The notes under the pieces: generated by a model
Told to the model about the DNA's origin: nothing
The model's database searches: none
Seen by the model: only the letters and a program-made list of their open reading frames with translations
Position numbers and translations under genes: made by a program
Origin: Sinonovacula constricta
Taxonomy: Eukaryota > Mollusca > Bivalvia > Cardiida > Solecurtidae
DNA length: 64,000 nucleotides
Reading direction: 5' to 3'
Assembly (NCBI GenBank): GCA_007844125.1
Contig: CM017573.1
Location: 930,001-994,000, forward strand
Shown: in pieces, positions 22,001 to 28,948 of the stretch
Position numbering within the stretch: the first letter of the stretch is position 1
Layout: every line of letters begins with the position of its first letter

Positions 22001-24412
22001 AGAAGACCTTCCCACTTTAAAACCTTTGCCCTTACTCCACCACAGGTCAGCTAGAAGACCTTTCCACTTTGCCCTAACTGGTTTTTGAGCCCATGCTATG
22101 ATAAGTAAATAGCCAGTAGTTTTGGCCTTTGTTTTGCTTTTGCTGATGGCCCAGATGTACTGTAGCTGTTGTAATTTTATGACAAAACTTTCAACAGTTT
22201 TTCAATATATTTTACCAAGCTAGTAACACTTTACCTAAGAAAAGACCTGCTTATCAGTTGTCAAAGCTATAACTCTTCCTTGCTCTCTTTCTTATACAAT
22301 ATTCTATTTATTAACTTGACTCCAGCAGAAAAATCAATCTTTGTTTTTCAAGCAATGATGAGTTCACAAGCTTTCTGTATGGGTGTAGAGCTAAATGTAC
22401 AAAAAAATTCTAAGTAATAGAGTTAAGAATAATATTAATACAATTTATGAAACAAGTGCACTTACATTTATGTACAGTCAACTGCTTGATTTTTAAATGT
22501 GTAAACTTTTGAAAGTTTTTACTTTCCTACCGATCATGTGCTGGTGAGGATATTTGAATGAATACATAATCTTCTAATCTCTGATATTTAATTTTTAGAG
22601 TTTGCTCTTGTTTGTTTCAGAAGATGGATTCTCTTGACTTTCCCCTTTCAGCCAATCAAGAATAATACATAAAGGATGTGTAACAACCTGTTTGTTTATT
22701 GGGATTATCATCCCACCAACAGTATTTCAGTTATCTGACTACAGTGTCCACTTAAAACAGATATAGTGCTGCCTGCACTGTGTATAGCATGCTGTGAACA
22801 CCTGGCATGATACCACACCCAGTCAAATTATCCTGTCACCGGGCCAACCAGTCATGAAACTTCCCTTATATTTCCTTGAACACTAGCAAGGGAGCTATAC
22901 TACTACCATTTTTATTAACGACTTTGGTATGCCGCGACCTAGGGTCGAACCCAGGACCTCTCGTACCTGGCGCTGATGCTCTATGGATTGCGCTAACAGG
23001 TACGGTCACAACCTGTTTGATTACTGGTAGTTGAAAAGCACATCCATAATTTATTATCAATGTTATCAGTGTCTCAGCAACTCAGTTGCATCATTTGGTT
23101 ATAGTTGGTCATTTTACACAGAATTAAATTTGAACAGAAATGTAAGTGCATTATTTTCTTGACAGATAGAGTCAAATCAGAAAGTAACTGGATAAGAACT
23201 TTTGCTGTCAGCTTTTAACATTTTTCATTGGAGTGGAATTTTTTATTACAATAAGGGTATTATACTTATTAGTCTATGTTTTAGTATTTATATACTAAAA
23301 ACATATTTCAAGAGATCTTATATCATTATTTGTATTAAAAAAATACATTAAAGGAAACCCTAAAATGTAGTTTTTTAACGCAAACTATGAGTGGGATTCA
23401 ATACATATGGTGATAGGATACAGGGTGATAACAATTCTAACCACACTTCTGTCAAGATCTCGCTTTGGAACTTTTACCAATTTTGGCCAAACACAAACCT
23501 GGAATTTTTTACTTTTTGACTGCTAGAAAACACCATTTTTAGGTTGGGATTTGTTTAATTTTAATGGGATGTATGGAAATTCAAGCAAGAAAAGATAAGA
23601 AACAAGAAATATCAGTGATATTGACATATGCCTTTGAAGACAAAACAACTTTAAAATGAAAGTAAAGGTGGTAGCCGATAGTTTAGACAAAAGATTTTTT
23701 TCTCAAATATCCAAAACAGTCATTGTTACCTGAAAAGGTCCAGCAAAATGCAGTTCACTGATACTCTTGACCAGTGTGAACAGTGAAGCACAAATACTCA
23801 CTCATCATTAGCAGAGATACCTATTTTTAAACTAAGAAAATCATGTGACAACTTACTTTTATAGTACATTAAATCATTATCCGATAACTCCGCTCTGACG
23901 ACTAATTTGAGCAAAGACCAATATTGTGTTTATTTATAGATTTGGAAAAAATAAACCTTTAGAGATTTAGAGGTTTTTTTCCCTGTACTTTATATTGTCT
24001 AACAGTATAGGTAGTGTTAAAAATTGTCTTTACTTAGACTGAAGTATGATTTTTAGCAGAAAATTTTCCTAAATTTCCTTAAATGGTGAAAAAAAACATT
24101 GTCACATATATCTGACATAAGCAAAATGTTAGATACCACCTTTAATGGTAAATATTAAGCATAACACACCTTGGAATGTATATCTGTAAGCTGGTATAAT
24201 TTTATTGAAGTTCTCCAAATAACGTGAAAGTTATGACTGAAACACTGAAATTGGACAGATCCATGAAGAGTGAGACTGCAATAAGCTGCCCATAAGGATA
24301 TGAAAATAATAAGCTATCATTAACTTACCTCATCTGATTCAGAGTCACTGTGTCTAAATTGGTAGTTTTTCTTGCTTTTATCTGTGCCTGATGTATGGTC
24401 AGCCGATGACAT
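3948..24412 (-). CDS. OSBPL3/6/7-like: Oxysterol-binding-protein-related protein, ORP3/6/7 type, N-terminal 298 residues in seven exons (gene continues off left edge)
   Basis: Lipid-transfer/sensor protein family. ORPs of this subfamily bind phosphoinositides with an N-terminal PH domain, contact the ER through FFAT motifs and carry sterol/phospholipid in a C-terminal ORD domain. Visible here on the minus strand: an acidic Ser-rich N-terminus (residues 1-60), a basic Arg/Ser patch (RRSRKSRSRS, about 74-83), then WEIVEGL and a PH domain at about 101-195. Landmarks are KRKRWPMKGWHK, RYFVLEKGILYYGKSPSD, IDIDSEDLVYHIK and FDEWLAKLRHHRLYRQ. A linker follows with ERVATWLLDS and a helical stretch LSEAQNLLYELNKDLEAL, which correspond to the conserved region after the PH domain in vertebrate ORP3/6/7. 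All seven exons have GT-AG junctions and compatible phases (0,0,0,0,1,1,0), which is strong independent support. The FFAT motif and ORD are not in this window. Assignment to ORP3 versus 6 versus 7 is not possible, because invertebrates usually have a single member. Confidence 0.93.
4190..4645. repeat. Degenerate ~118-bp tandem repeat, mollusc 'GACCCAGTT' type
   Basis: Three to four diverged units each contain TGACCCAGTT, ACTCATCCAAGATTTCATG, CAAACAATCTGACC and GTGAAGATTG. Repeats with these words and this spacing are very common in bivalve genomes (from general knowledge, not a search). Confidence 0.75.
5188..5319 (-). CDS. OSBPL3/6/7-like: ORP exon 6 (residues 224-267, linker)
   Basis: Acceptor cttacag|AT, donor AAAG|gtaaga, 132 bp, entering and leaving in phase 1. 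It encodes a basic Ser-rich linker and ERVATWLLDSHGFEHCNK, which aligns with the conserved VAAWL-DS segment after the PH domain in ORP3/6. Confidence 0.88.
5510..5875. repeat. Degenerate A/T-rich tandem repeat in ORP intron 5
   Basis: Repeated words such as GAGTACAATTAGGG, TATGGTTTAACTACACAACATACTACA and their variants recur at roughly 45- to 100-bp spacing, showing an old local tandem repeat. Confidence 0.6.
5898..6045 (-). CDS. OSBPL3/6/7-like: ORP exon 5 (residues 175-223, PH C-terminal helix and linker)
   Basis: Acceptor attttag|ATT, donor GCAA|gtaagt, 148 bp, ending in phase 1. It encodes IKNMFDEWLAKLRHHRLYRQ, the PH C-terminal helix with the invariant Trp, then a proline-containing linker. 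Compared with vertebrate relatives the segment between YHIK and FDEW looks about two residues shorter. Confidence 0.92.
6540..6732 (-). mobile_element. Class-II-tRNA-derived SINE copy
   Basis: On the minus strand the head reads GGCGCCCTCGGCCAAATGG + TTAGAGT, an A-box-like start, with B-box-like CATGGGTTCAAGTC. The body carries the motifs found in many copies in this window (GGTTCTACCCAGAC-like, AGCTGACCT-like) and the 3' end is TAGCTGGACGTCACTA. The long gap between A and B boxes suggests a Leu/Ser-type tRNA ancestor. This is the most complete head in the window. Confidence 0.75.
7085..7290. repeat. Dispersed repeat, 'GCTGTCTGATCAGGATCTGC' family
   Basis: Contains ACAGATTCTGATCGGACAAG, CTGGATCTACACTATTTACC and GAAGCTGTCTGGTCAGGATC. 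Related words occur at 15160-15370, 48100-48330 and 59145-59215, so this is a dispersed, probably non-autonomous element. The ends are not resolved. Confidence 0.5.
7675..7815 (+). mobile_element. Fragment of the class-II-tRNA SINE family (plus orientation)
   Basis: Carries the family words AAGTCCTTGCTAGG, GAAGGTCTTCTAGCTGACAT and AAGCTGGATGTCAC in plus orientation, opposite to most neighbouring copies. Confidence 0.6.
7993..8106 (-). CDS. OSBPL3/6/7-like: ORP exon 4 (residues 137-174, PH domain core)
   Basis: Acceptor gtattgtag|ATC, donor AAG|gtaaac, 114 bp, phase 0. It encodes IQKGKYHGVIDTGLSVLAF...IDIDSEDLVYHIK, matching the conserved IDxGLSVM and IDLDTEE-YHLK strands of the family. Confidence 0.93.
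8430..8625 (-). mobile_element. Class-II-tRNA-derived SINE copy
   Basis: Antisense copy with B box GGGTTCGAGTCCC (8560-8575, minus), then ACTTTAAGTGGGAAGGTCTT, GGTGGTTCTACCCAGACA and the 3' end AAGCTGGACGTAATCATAAA. It lies in ORP intron 3. Confidence 0.75.
8944..8997 (-). CDS. OSBPL3/6/7-like: ORP exon 3 (residues 119-136, PH domain)
   Basis: A 54-bp micro-exon, acceptor ttttcag|AGA, donor GAT|gtgagt, phase 0. It encodes RYFVLEKGILYYGKSPSD, the second and third PH strands. It is too short for ORF-based detection. Confidence 0.92.
9484..9540 (-). mobile_element. SINE fragment (body only)
   Basis: Only the GTCTGGGTAGAACCACTGGC and AGCTGAAGGACTTTAA words of the class-II-tRNA SINE family remain. 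Confidence 0.5.
9541..10750. other. ORP intron 2, largely unannotated
   Basis: A/T-rich sequence with no exon-like frames. Short family words (GAGGGTCTGGGTGGAACAGA near 10095; ATGGCCAAGTGGTTTTGTTG near 10438) suggest decayed SINE pieces. Confidence 0.5.
10755..10905 (-). mobile_element. Diverged SINE copy
   Basis: Shows GATAAATGTCTCAGTAAAAC, ATCACAGGTCAGCCAGAAAA and GCCCCAGTTTAAGATTTGAA, diverged versions of the class-II-tRNA SINE body and B box, 85 bp from exon 2. Confidence 0.55.
10990..11259 (-). CDS. OSBPL3/6/7-like: ORP exon 2 (residues 29-118, N-terminal linker and PH domain start)
   Basis: Acceptor ttttttcag|GAT and donor AAG|gtgagt, phase 0 at both ends, 270 bp. It encodes a Ser/Thr-rich disordered stretch, the basic patch KGRRSRKSRSRS, WEIVEGLKDGQ and the first PH strand with KRKRWPMKGWHK, the signature of the ORP3/6/7 PH domain. 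It is separated from exon 1 by a 13-kb intron. Confidence 0.93.
11455..11665 (-). mobile_element. Class-II-tRNA-derived SINE copy abutting the 49-bp array
   Basis: 3' end ATTATGGTCATATTGCTGAC (antisense view), AGACCCCAGACAAATGCCTAGG, and a head reading CTTAACCACTGAGCCATGG + TTGG on the plus strand (A-box complement). The 49-bp tandem array starts directly after the head. Confidence 0.65.
11665..12208. repeat. 49-bp minisatellite (about 11 units)
   Basis: Unit AAACTCTAACCATAACTGTG + TCCATGTGACTTTATAAATAATAAATGAT, measured period 49 (for example 11763 to 11812). It ends directly at the TTAA target of a MITE. It lies in ORP intron 1. Confidence 0.93.
12213..12633. mobile_element. TTAA-flanked MITE, copy 1 (421 bp)
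   Basis: Terminal inverted repeats AGGTGGTATCTAACAGTTTG and, at the right end, CAAGCTGTCGGATACCACCT, flanked on both sides by TTAA (12209-12212 and 12634-12637). TTAA target duplication is typical of piggyBac-type elements. No coding capacity is present, so it is a non-autonomous element. Confidence 0.85.
12661..12970. mobile_element. Second, partial copy of the same MITE
   Basis: Starts AGATGGTATCTAACAGTTTG and later has GCTCGAATAGGAAATATATT and CACCAGTAAACAGCTTTTCACA, matching the internal order of the 12213-12633 element. The right terminus is not recognisable. Confidence 0.65.
12971..13879. other. ORP intron 1, no recognised feature
   Basis: No exon, repeat array or tRNA-like box that I can support. 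Confidence 0.5.
13880..14160 (+). mobile_element. Full-length tRNA-derived SINE (type 2) with 12-bp target duplication
   Basis: Head with A box TAGCTCAGGTGG (13891-13902) and B box GGTTCGAACCC (13935-13945). The body contains AAAGACTTTAAAGTTGGTAG, GCTCGGGGCTAAGGGGACAG and CCTGGGCACCTCATAAGTGT. It is flanked by CAAGGGAATACT at 13868-13879 and 14161-14172. The antisense relative at 41837-42075 defines the family. Confidence 0.9.
14280..14400 (-). mobile_element. Class-II-tRNA SINE fragment
   Basis: TTTTCTGGGTAGAACCAGCGG, GAAGGTCAGCTGGATGAT and a decayed B box (GGAACCTGGGCC). Confidence 0.55.
14880..15375. repeat. Dispersed repeat, 'GCTGTCTGATCAGGATCTGC' family
   Basis: GAGCTGTCTGATCAGGATAT, AATTGCTAAGTTTTTAGCAAT and GGATCTACGCTATTTGCTGC match words at 7.1, 48.2 and 59.2 kb. 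It contains the short palindrome TTGCTAAgtttTTAGCAA. Confidence 0.5.
15655..15691 (+). other. G-rich tract, possible G-quadruplex
   Basis: Runs of five to seven G separated by TT or T (GGAGGGGGTTGGGGGGTTGG and on). The G-rich strand is antisense to the ORP transcript. Confidence 0.6.
15835..15985 (-). mobile_element. Class-II-tRNA SINE copy
   Basis: AATTATGGCCATTATAGCGAC, TTGGTAGAAGCTCCCACAC, CTGCAGGTCAGCTCAAATTA and GAGAGGCTAAGCAGTCAGATAA follow the family's order. Confidence 0.65.
15990..16380 (+). other. Purine-rich tract
   Basis: About 390 bp strongly enriched in A and G on the plus strand (repeated AGAAAAAG, GAAAGCAG, AAAGAGAA). It reads as a long polypyrimidine-like stretch in the ORP pre-mRNA. 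No clear period. Confidence 0.6.
16381..17384. other. ORP intron 1, no recognised feature
   Basis: A/T-rich; short open frames only, with no splice-bounded coding signal. Confidence 0.5.
17385..17443 (+). other. G-rich tract, strong G-quadruplex candidate
   Basis: Four to seven G runs separated by T, AGT or A over about 59 bp. G-rich on the plus strand, so C-rich in the ORP pre-mRNA. Confidence 0.7.
17720..19105. mobile_element. SINE(s) interrupted by a 74-76-bp array
   Basis: The left part has a plus-oriented head (ATTATGGCCAAGCAGTTTGA, GTTCAAGTCCAGG) followed by the antisense 3' end of another copy (ACCATTTATGATAATGATGG, ATATCCAGCT, CAATGTCTGG). After the array, the right part resumes the SINE as ACTTGAACCCACATGGTGGG and AAGCAGTCAGAGAAGTTACAAG. 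The array therefore lies inside a SINE body. Confidence 0.75.
17849..19045. repeat. 74-76-bp minisatellite (16 units) derived from a SINE segment
   Basis: Unit runs CCACAGGCACAC(AC)AGCATG, TCGGCTGGAAGACCTTAAGA, CACTATGGTCCATCGCTTCA, AATGGGACTTGAACAG. Units differ by the extra AC, TTAAG/TTTAG and GAACAG/GACCTG. Each unit reproduces the SINE order 'GGCACACCA..GGTCAGCTGGAAGACCTT..CAAATGGGACTCGAACCC' seen in the single copy at 8500-8580. Confidence 0.95.
19106..21239. other. ORP intron 1, no recognised feature
   Basis: About 2.1 kb of A/T-rich intron. I see no exon, array or complete mobile element. Short open frames have no splice or family support. Confidence 0.5.
21240..22130. mobile_element. 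SINE interrupted by a 52-bp array
   Basis: Begins with the antisense SINE 3' end (AATGGTCATTATAGTAAGG, AAGGCCTGGACAGAACTG) and ends with a decayed B-box region (TTTTTGAGCCCATGCTATG, GTAAATAGCCAGTAG), with the array between. Confidence 0.75.
21319..22075. repeat. 52-bp minisatellite (about 15 units) derived from the same SINE segment
   Basis: Unit CCACAGGTCAGCTGGAAGAC, CTTCCCACTTTAAAACCTTT, GCCCTTACTCCA, with indel variants of 46-53 bp. The unit equals the SINE words CACCACAGGTCAGCTGGAAG, ACCTTCCCACTT and AAGTCCTTTGTCC of single-copy relatives. Confidence 0.95.
22695..23007 (-). mobile_element. Full-length tRNA-derived SINE (type 3), 313 bp, with target duplication
   Basis: The minus-strand head starts exactly at 23007 with GACCGTACCTGTTAGCGC; the B box GGGTTCGACCC is at 22942-22952. 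The element is bounded by identical ACAACCTGTTTG at 22683-22694 and 23008-23019. It lies in ORP intron 1, in the same orientation as the gene. Confidence 0.92.
23666..24141. mobile_element. TTAA-type MITE, copy 2 (476 bp)
   Basis: Starts AGGTGGTAGCCGATAGTTTA and ends GTTAGATACCACCT followed by TTAA (24142-24145); the left flank is GTAA, a one-base change from TTAA. Internal words (TTTTTAAACTAAGAAAATCA, ATTTATAGATTTGG) are shared with copy 3 at 55 kb. It lies 190 bp from ORP exon 1. Confidence 0.8.
24329..24412 (-). CDS. OSBPL3/6/7-like: ORP exon 1 (coding start, residues 1-28)
   Basis: ATG at 24412 opens MSSADHTSGTDKSKKNYQ and ends in an acidic run (HSDSESDE) exactly at donor GAG|gtaag. The phase is 0, and joining to exon 2 continues the acidic run as DGESDGSSS. 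In-frame stops lie upstream, so this is the natural start. Confidence 0.85.
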
Positions 24413-24454
24413 TATTGATGCTATTTGTCAATATCTCCGTGTAGTAACAGGATC
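24413..24454 (-). other. OSBPL3/6/7-like: ORP 5'UTR part preceding the ATG (exon boundary tentative)
   Basis: A possible acceptor (GATCTTAG) precedes 24454 and the sequence to the ATG has no obvious intron end. The polypyrimidine tract is weak, so the exact boundary is uncertain. Confidence 0.5.
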
Positions 24455-25484
24455 CTAAGATCACTACAAGTAGAGAATTACAACATAAAAATATTGGAGC
24501 TGTACACTTAACATTTAAATAAAAAAATATTCTGCTCTTCCTTATATAAAAGATTCTTAATTTGCATTAAGGTCAGAGCTAGACAGGACTCGCAAGTCAT
24601 CTCCCTAAAAAACATTGACAATGATTTAAATTGAGGAACAATCTTTTTTGATTGATACTTTTATTTCCTCCAGTAATGAAAAGCCTAAGCTAATGAAATT
24701 TGTGATGATAAATACTACTGAAAAAGGACTGTAATTCAATGTTCATCCACCATATACTGACAAACTTTAAATAATAAATCACTGCCTATGCTTTAGAAAC
24801 ACAAACCATTTTCCATAAAGTTAACAAAAATGTCATTGTTAACTAAAAATAATACAACTTAAATGAAATAAAATATCTTTCTTTATTGAGCAGATTAAGC
24901 ATATATATTGCTTGCAAAACTAGCAAAATATATTATTTGAAGTTCACTTCTGGCTGTCTGGCTGTTTGTTTACATTTAGCCAATTTAAGTTAACTTTTTA
25001 AATTGTTACTATTCATTCTTTTTTAACATATCTTCAAAGACATCTGTGTACTCTTTTACTTTATTATATTTACTAGACTGACACCTGCCACAAGGCAGTA
25101 AGAATGTGCCTGTAAGCTCAACATACTGGCCAATATGTGTGTCAATATTTTGCATTATTTTTAGTTTCATGAAGTTATACAATCTTATGAATACATAAAA
25201 TACCTTACTTAAATGCTAGACACAACTCAGTTTCACTTAATTTAAAGGGAGAACAAACAACTGCAAATTCAATGTGTCATTTTTAACTTTACTCCACCCA
25301 CATTGTAAGTTGTATTGCCCCTTTAAAATATAAACAACTCTGCTAAAACAGATAAGATATTCACTTTTTTCCGATATGTCAGTAAATGTGGGATTAAAAT
25401 GAATGTAACTTTTAGACTTTTAACTTTAAAACATTAAAAAACAAAAATCTGTCAAAAGATATTAAAACAAGTACACATTCTTAC

Positions 25485-25545
25485 CAAATATTTCCGCAGA
25501 TGACAGATGCCCACATCATACGGCCACCATTTTGTTTTTGACGGG
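25485..25545 (-). promoter_or_regulatory. OSBPL3/6/7-like: Putative ORP non-coding first exon and start region
   Basis: Minus strand: three CGGAAA (ETS-like) words, then AAAATGGTGGCC (25522-25535), one base from the YY1 initiator-proximal consensus AAAATGGCGGC, then a short exon ending in donor ATTTG|gtaaga at 25485. YY1 sites of this form usually lie just downstream of the start site in TATA-less genes. The exon contains short upstream ATGs. Confidence 0.6.
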
Positions 25546-25658
25546 TTACGATTTCCGAATTTACGATTTCCGTTTTCCGATTCTGCAAACGGCCCAGAAC
25601 CATACCGGCCAAATTAACATTACGATCCCAATGTTATGCCTGTGATAAGCGCATAAAT
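25546..25658. promoter_or_regulatory. Candidate bidirectional promoter
   Basis: The space between the minus-strand donor at 25485 and a plus-strand donor at 25665 is about 180 bp, locally richer in CpG than its surroundings (ACGGGTTACG, TTTCCG repeats, ACGGCCC, ACCGGCC). Confidence 0.5.
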
Positions 25659-25665
25659 ATGTCAG
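25659..25665 (+). other. Possible first-exon end of a divergent transcript
   Basis: ATGTCAG|gtaagt is a perfect splice donor consensus just after the promoter region. It may end a 5' exon whose ATG starts a protein (M-S-) or be purely non-coding. I found no convincing downstream exon. Confidence 0.3.
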
Positions 25666-26689
25666 GTAAGTTGCGGTGATTGTTGGATAAATTTAACCCC
25701 ATTTACCGTAATTTGCAATAGAGAAAGGCCAAAATTCATTATTTGCATCTATATATTAACTTATAATGGTATACATTTTATGCTTTACAAAATATATGTA
25801 AAATATCTTTATAGGTTTGTAAAGTCATTTTATTGCAAGCTTAAAAAAACCTCTTAATTATATGCATAGCCTGTTAAAGACGTTAAAATCTGGCTGACCT
25901 GTCTATTATTTGTTGCAATCAAGGTAAGATTTTAATAAATGTTGGAAGTAAATTAAAATAAATGCAGACGACAACTGACCTTATAAGCTTAACAAAATTC
26001 TGTAATATGATCACTATTGCAACATAAAATAAGACTACAAATAGCGAATTAGACAATATAAAGGCTAGTTACAAATCTACAAAACTTAAGAACTTCCGAT
26101 TAATCAATATCAACTGTATTACTTTAACCATTTAGTAGTCCAAGGAAAATAACTCTCACAGAGTTTAGGTAAATTAGTAAAGGTGAGTTGTTTCCCGTAG
26201 ACTACCTAATTTAAATTGTTTAACACCGAATCAATGCATTAATACATATTTACTACGACAATTGTGTGAAAATAGGAACACAACTATAAGAGGGTTTTAA
26301 TTAATTAAAATTAAAAATATTTCAAAATACAAAAAACTTTATCAAATTGTGTAAACACATAAAAATAAAAATAATATAAAATAGTATAAATAGTGATGTT
26401 TACGTTCATGACCGTAGCCCGGATCCATATCCAGCAATATGAATCGTACCCTCGTCACACCGGGTAGGTTTCGCTGTGATAACTGGTCTTAAAAACGCGT
26501 GACCATAGTGGAGGTTTGTGCGCGTCGATATCATCATTCATGTAAAATGTTCCATACGACCTAAATATCACTAGAAAAAAAAGGTTGATACATATCCAAT
26601 AATAGGTCGTATCCATTTGAAAGCAGACAGCACAAATAAGGCTGTTCTATATTATTTAGTAAATCGCTAAACTTTGTAAACAAATTGCA
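25666..26689. other. No recognised feature
   Basis: A/T-rich. A short CpG-rich patch lies at 26400-26530 (GTAGCCCGGATCC, ACCCTCGTCACACCGGG, ACGCGTGACC, TGTGCGCGTCG), but no coding or repeat assignment. Confidence 0.4.
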
Positions 26690-27690
26690 CCTAGACCTCA
26701 AAATTTTCGACCCCGCCATAACCATACAAATGTGAAAATGCATCTTTTTTCTATCTGAAACCGAAACTAGCGACAACCAAAACCCGCGATGACGTTTACT
26801 TTGTGTGCTGTATATTTTCAGCGCTTTCAAGCACTCGCTTTCAAGGCAGCGGGCAGGGAAATGCTAATTATTATATTAGCTTAGCCTAAGCAATAAAACA
26901 TAGTGTGGAGATCAAGAATTCTTAAATTATGTATCGTTTAACAATTTTTGCACCTGATGGAGCAGAACATACGATCTTAATGGAAAATAGCGACAAAAAA
27001 AAAAATCGTCTGCATTTTCCTTTTATGTTGTTTATTGTCAGCGTTTCCCCTATATATTCTTTATTGTCATCGCTTTAAGCACCCGCTAGGCAGCGATCAG
27101 GGCAATTATTATGCACCTGATGGAACAGAACATACGATCTTAATGGAAAATAGTGACAAGAAAAACTTCGTCTGCATTTCCTTTTATGTTGTTTATTGTC
27201 AGCGTTTCCCCTATATATTCTTTATCGTCATCGCTTTAAGCACTCGCTAGGCAGCGATCAGGGCAATTATTATTGCAATATCTTAAATTTAAGCTTGAGT
27301 AAATAAAGTGCAGATATCAAGAATTTTTAAATGATATATTGTTCAATAGTTCTTACAATTGATGGGACAGAAAATAGGTCTTTAGCGAAAAACCAAGAAA
27401 GATCCTTTATGTTACATTGTCATAGTATTCCCTGTATATTCAGTATGATATCGTCGCAAATTTTTCGAAAGTTATACCCACGATTCCAATTTTTGCTGTG
27501 TTATATAGCTCTGTTTGCTGAGCTTCAATTATTAAAACTACGGGCACACATCAGTGAGTGTTAGATAAATAACTTATTCTGTTTGTTTGTTTTTTTTGCT
27601 TAGACAAAGAAAATCCGTGGCAGCGTTTTTCCTATATGCTGTATATTGTCAGCATTGTTCCTATACAATGTATATTCTGCACTATCAGTA
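26690..27690. repeat. Local degenerate tandem duplication
   Basis: Blocks with CACCTGATGGARCAGAACAT, ACGATCTTAATGGAAAATAG, TTGTCAGCGTTTCCCCTATA and CACTCGCTAGGCAGCGATCA occur at 26951 and 27114 (offset about 163). More diverged versions occur at about 26690-26870, 27355-27450 and 27615-27670. Short frames here follow the repeats. Confidence 0.75.
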
Positions 27691-28164
27691 TTAGCAAGTA
27701 TAAACATAATAATTGTATATAGGTTACCTTATTCTGTCAATAAAAGTGCACACATAATTGATTTTAAGTGTTATAAATTGGTTTCTGTCTTTATTATTCT
27801 GTCCGACAAACAGATAAAAAAAAAATCGAAAACAAAGACAATGGACAACCCGCGTCTGACTCTGTTCTAAATATCATTTATTCTCATTTTTGTTAAGCAA
27901 TCCAATTGAAGTAATGCTGGCCCCGTTAAGTAAAGTAACCTCCACCCTCTAAAATTCCCAGACTATACATTCATTAACGCTAAATTAATATTAAATAGCA
28001 CGTTAAAACGTGTGAATACTTATATTTCTTATTTATAAACATTATAACCAATGAAATACAAGATTTGATAATAAACACAAATAGATCTAGTTTTAAACAT
28101 ATCTCGACACCACATTCTGGGGTCAGTTCAGGTAGGTGTTCACTCTGTCACTAATTATTTCCGT
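27691..28164. other. No recognised feature
   Basis: A/T-rich stretch before the LINE fragment. It may include a few codons of a decayed LINE upstream part, but no clear frame. Confidence 0.4.
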
Positions 28165-28948
28165 ATTTTAACATTCCACTGTAATGTTGTGCTATATGGT
28201 GTGTCTCAGTACGATCTCAACAAAATGCAACGGATTCAAAACATGTGTGCAAAACTGATTCTCAAGCGTAAAAAGTATGACAGTTCGAGACAAGCGCTCT
28301 TAGACCTTCATTGGTTGCCCGTAAAGGCGAGGATAGAATTTAAAATGATGACATTCATGTACAACTGTTCTCGAGGCAACGCACCAGTTTACCTGATGGA
28401 GCTGCTGTCACACCATATACCGACACGAAATCTGAGATCATCTGACCACTCCTCGCTGAGCTACTCTGTTCCTTTTAATAAACGCAGAAGTTTCGGGGAT
28501 AGGGGATTTCGTACTGTGGGGCCGAAATTGTGGAACACATTGCCAATTGCAATTAGGGAATCTGAGACATTGGATACTTTTAAGAAAAAGTTGAAGACCT
28601 ATTATTTTAGAGACTTCTTTAAGTTATTTTAAAATTTATTAATGACATTGTCTATGAGTATTCTGAGAAAAATCGCCATTGTCGTGTAACTGGTCTATAT
28701 TTTAAGTTTTGTTACCCATTCTTTTTAGATCGGTGATGGTAATTCTTAATATTTTCTTATCTCCATTTATTCTAATACTGTTTTATTATAATAGTTTTAA
28801 TGATTCTTAAGTGATTATGTGTGCTTTTATTTAAATGTGCAATTTTTTTCATGTTCTTATATTAATGTTATGTACAACGCCATTGAATATGTGTACATAA
28901 AAATAGGCGTTTAATTAAATAAAGAAGTTTCGAAGTTTCGAAGTTTCC
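28165..28948 (+). mobile_element. 5'-truncated non-LTR retrotransposon (CR1/L2-like LINE)
   Basis: Only the last part of the reverse-transcriptase ORF plus 3'UTR remains. The 3' end is three tandem GAAGTTTC octamers (28924-28948), the short terminal repeats typical of CR1/L2-like LINEs. The 5' truncation point is approximate and no target duplication was identified. Confidence 0.85.
28189..28632 (+). pseudogene. C-terminal fragment of LINE reverse transcriptase ORF2
   Basis: Intact 147-codon tail including LYGVSQYDLNKMQRIQNMCA, LDLHWLPVKARIEFKMMTF, GNAPVYLMELL and RTVGPKLWNTLP, the conserved region after the RT catalytic core in CR1/L2/Rex-like LINEs. The catalytic YADD part and the endonuclease are missing, so it cannot move by itself. 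The open frame suggests a fairly recent insertion. Confidence 0.9.

Noticed and set aside
22923..23007. Functional tRNA gene on the minus strand
   Set aside because: Same reasoning: the tRNA-like head is followed by a SINE body bounded by target duplications.
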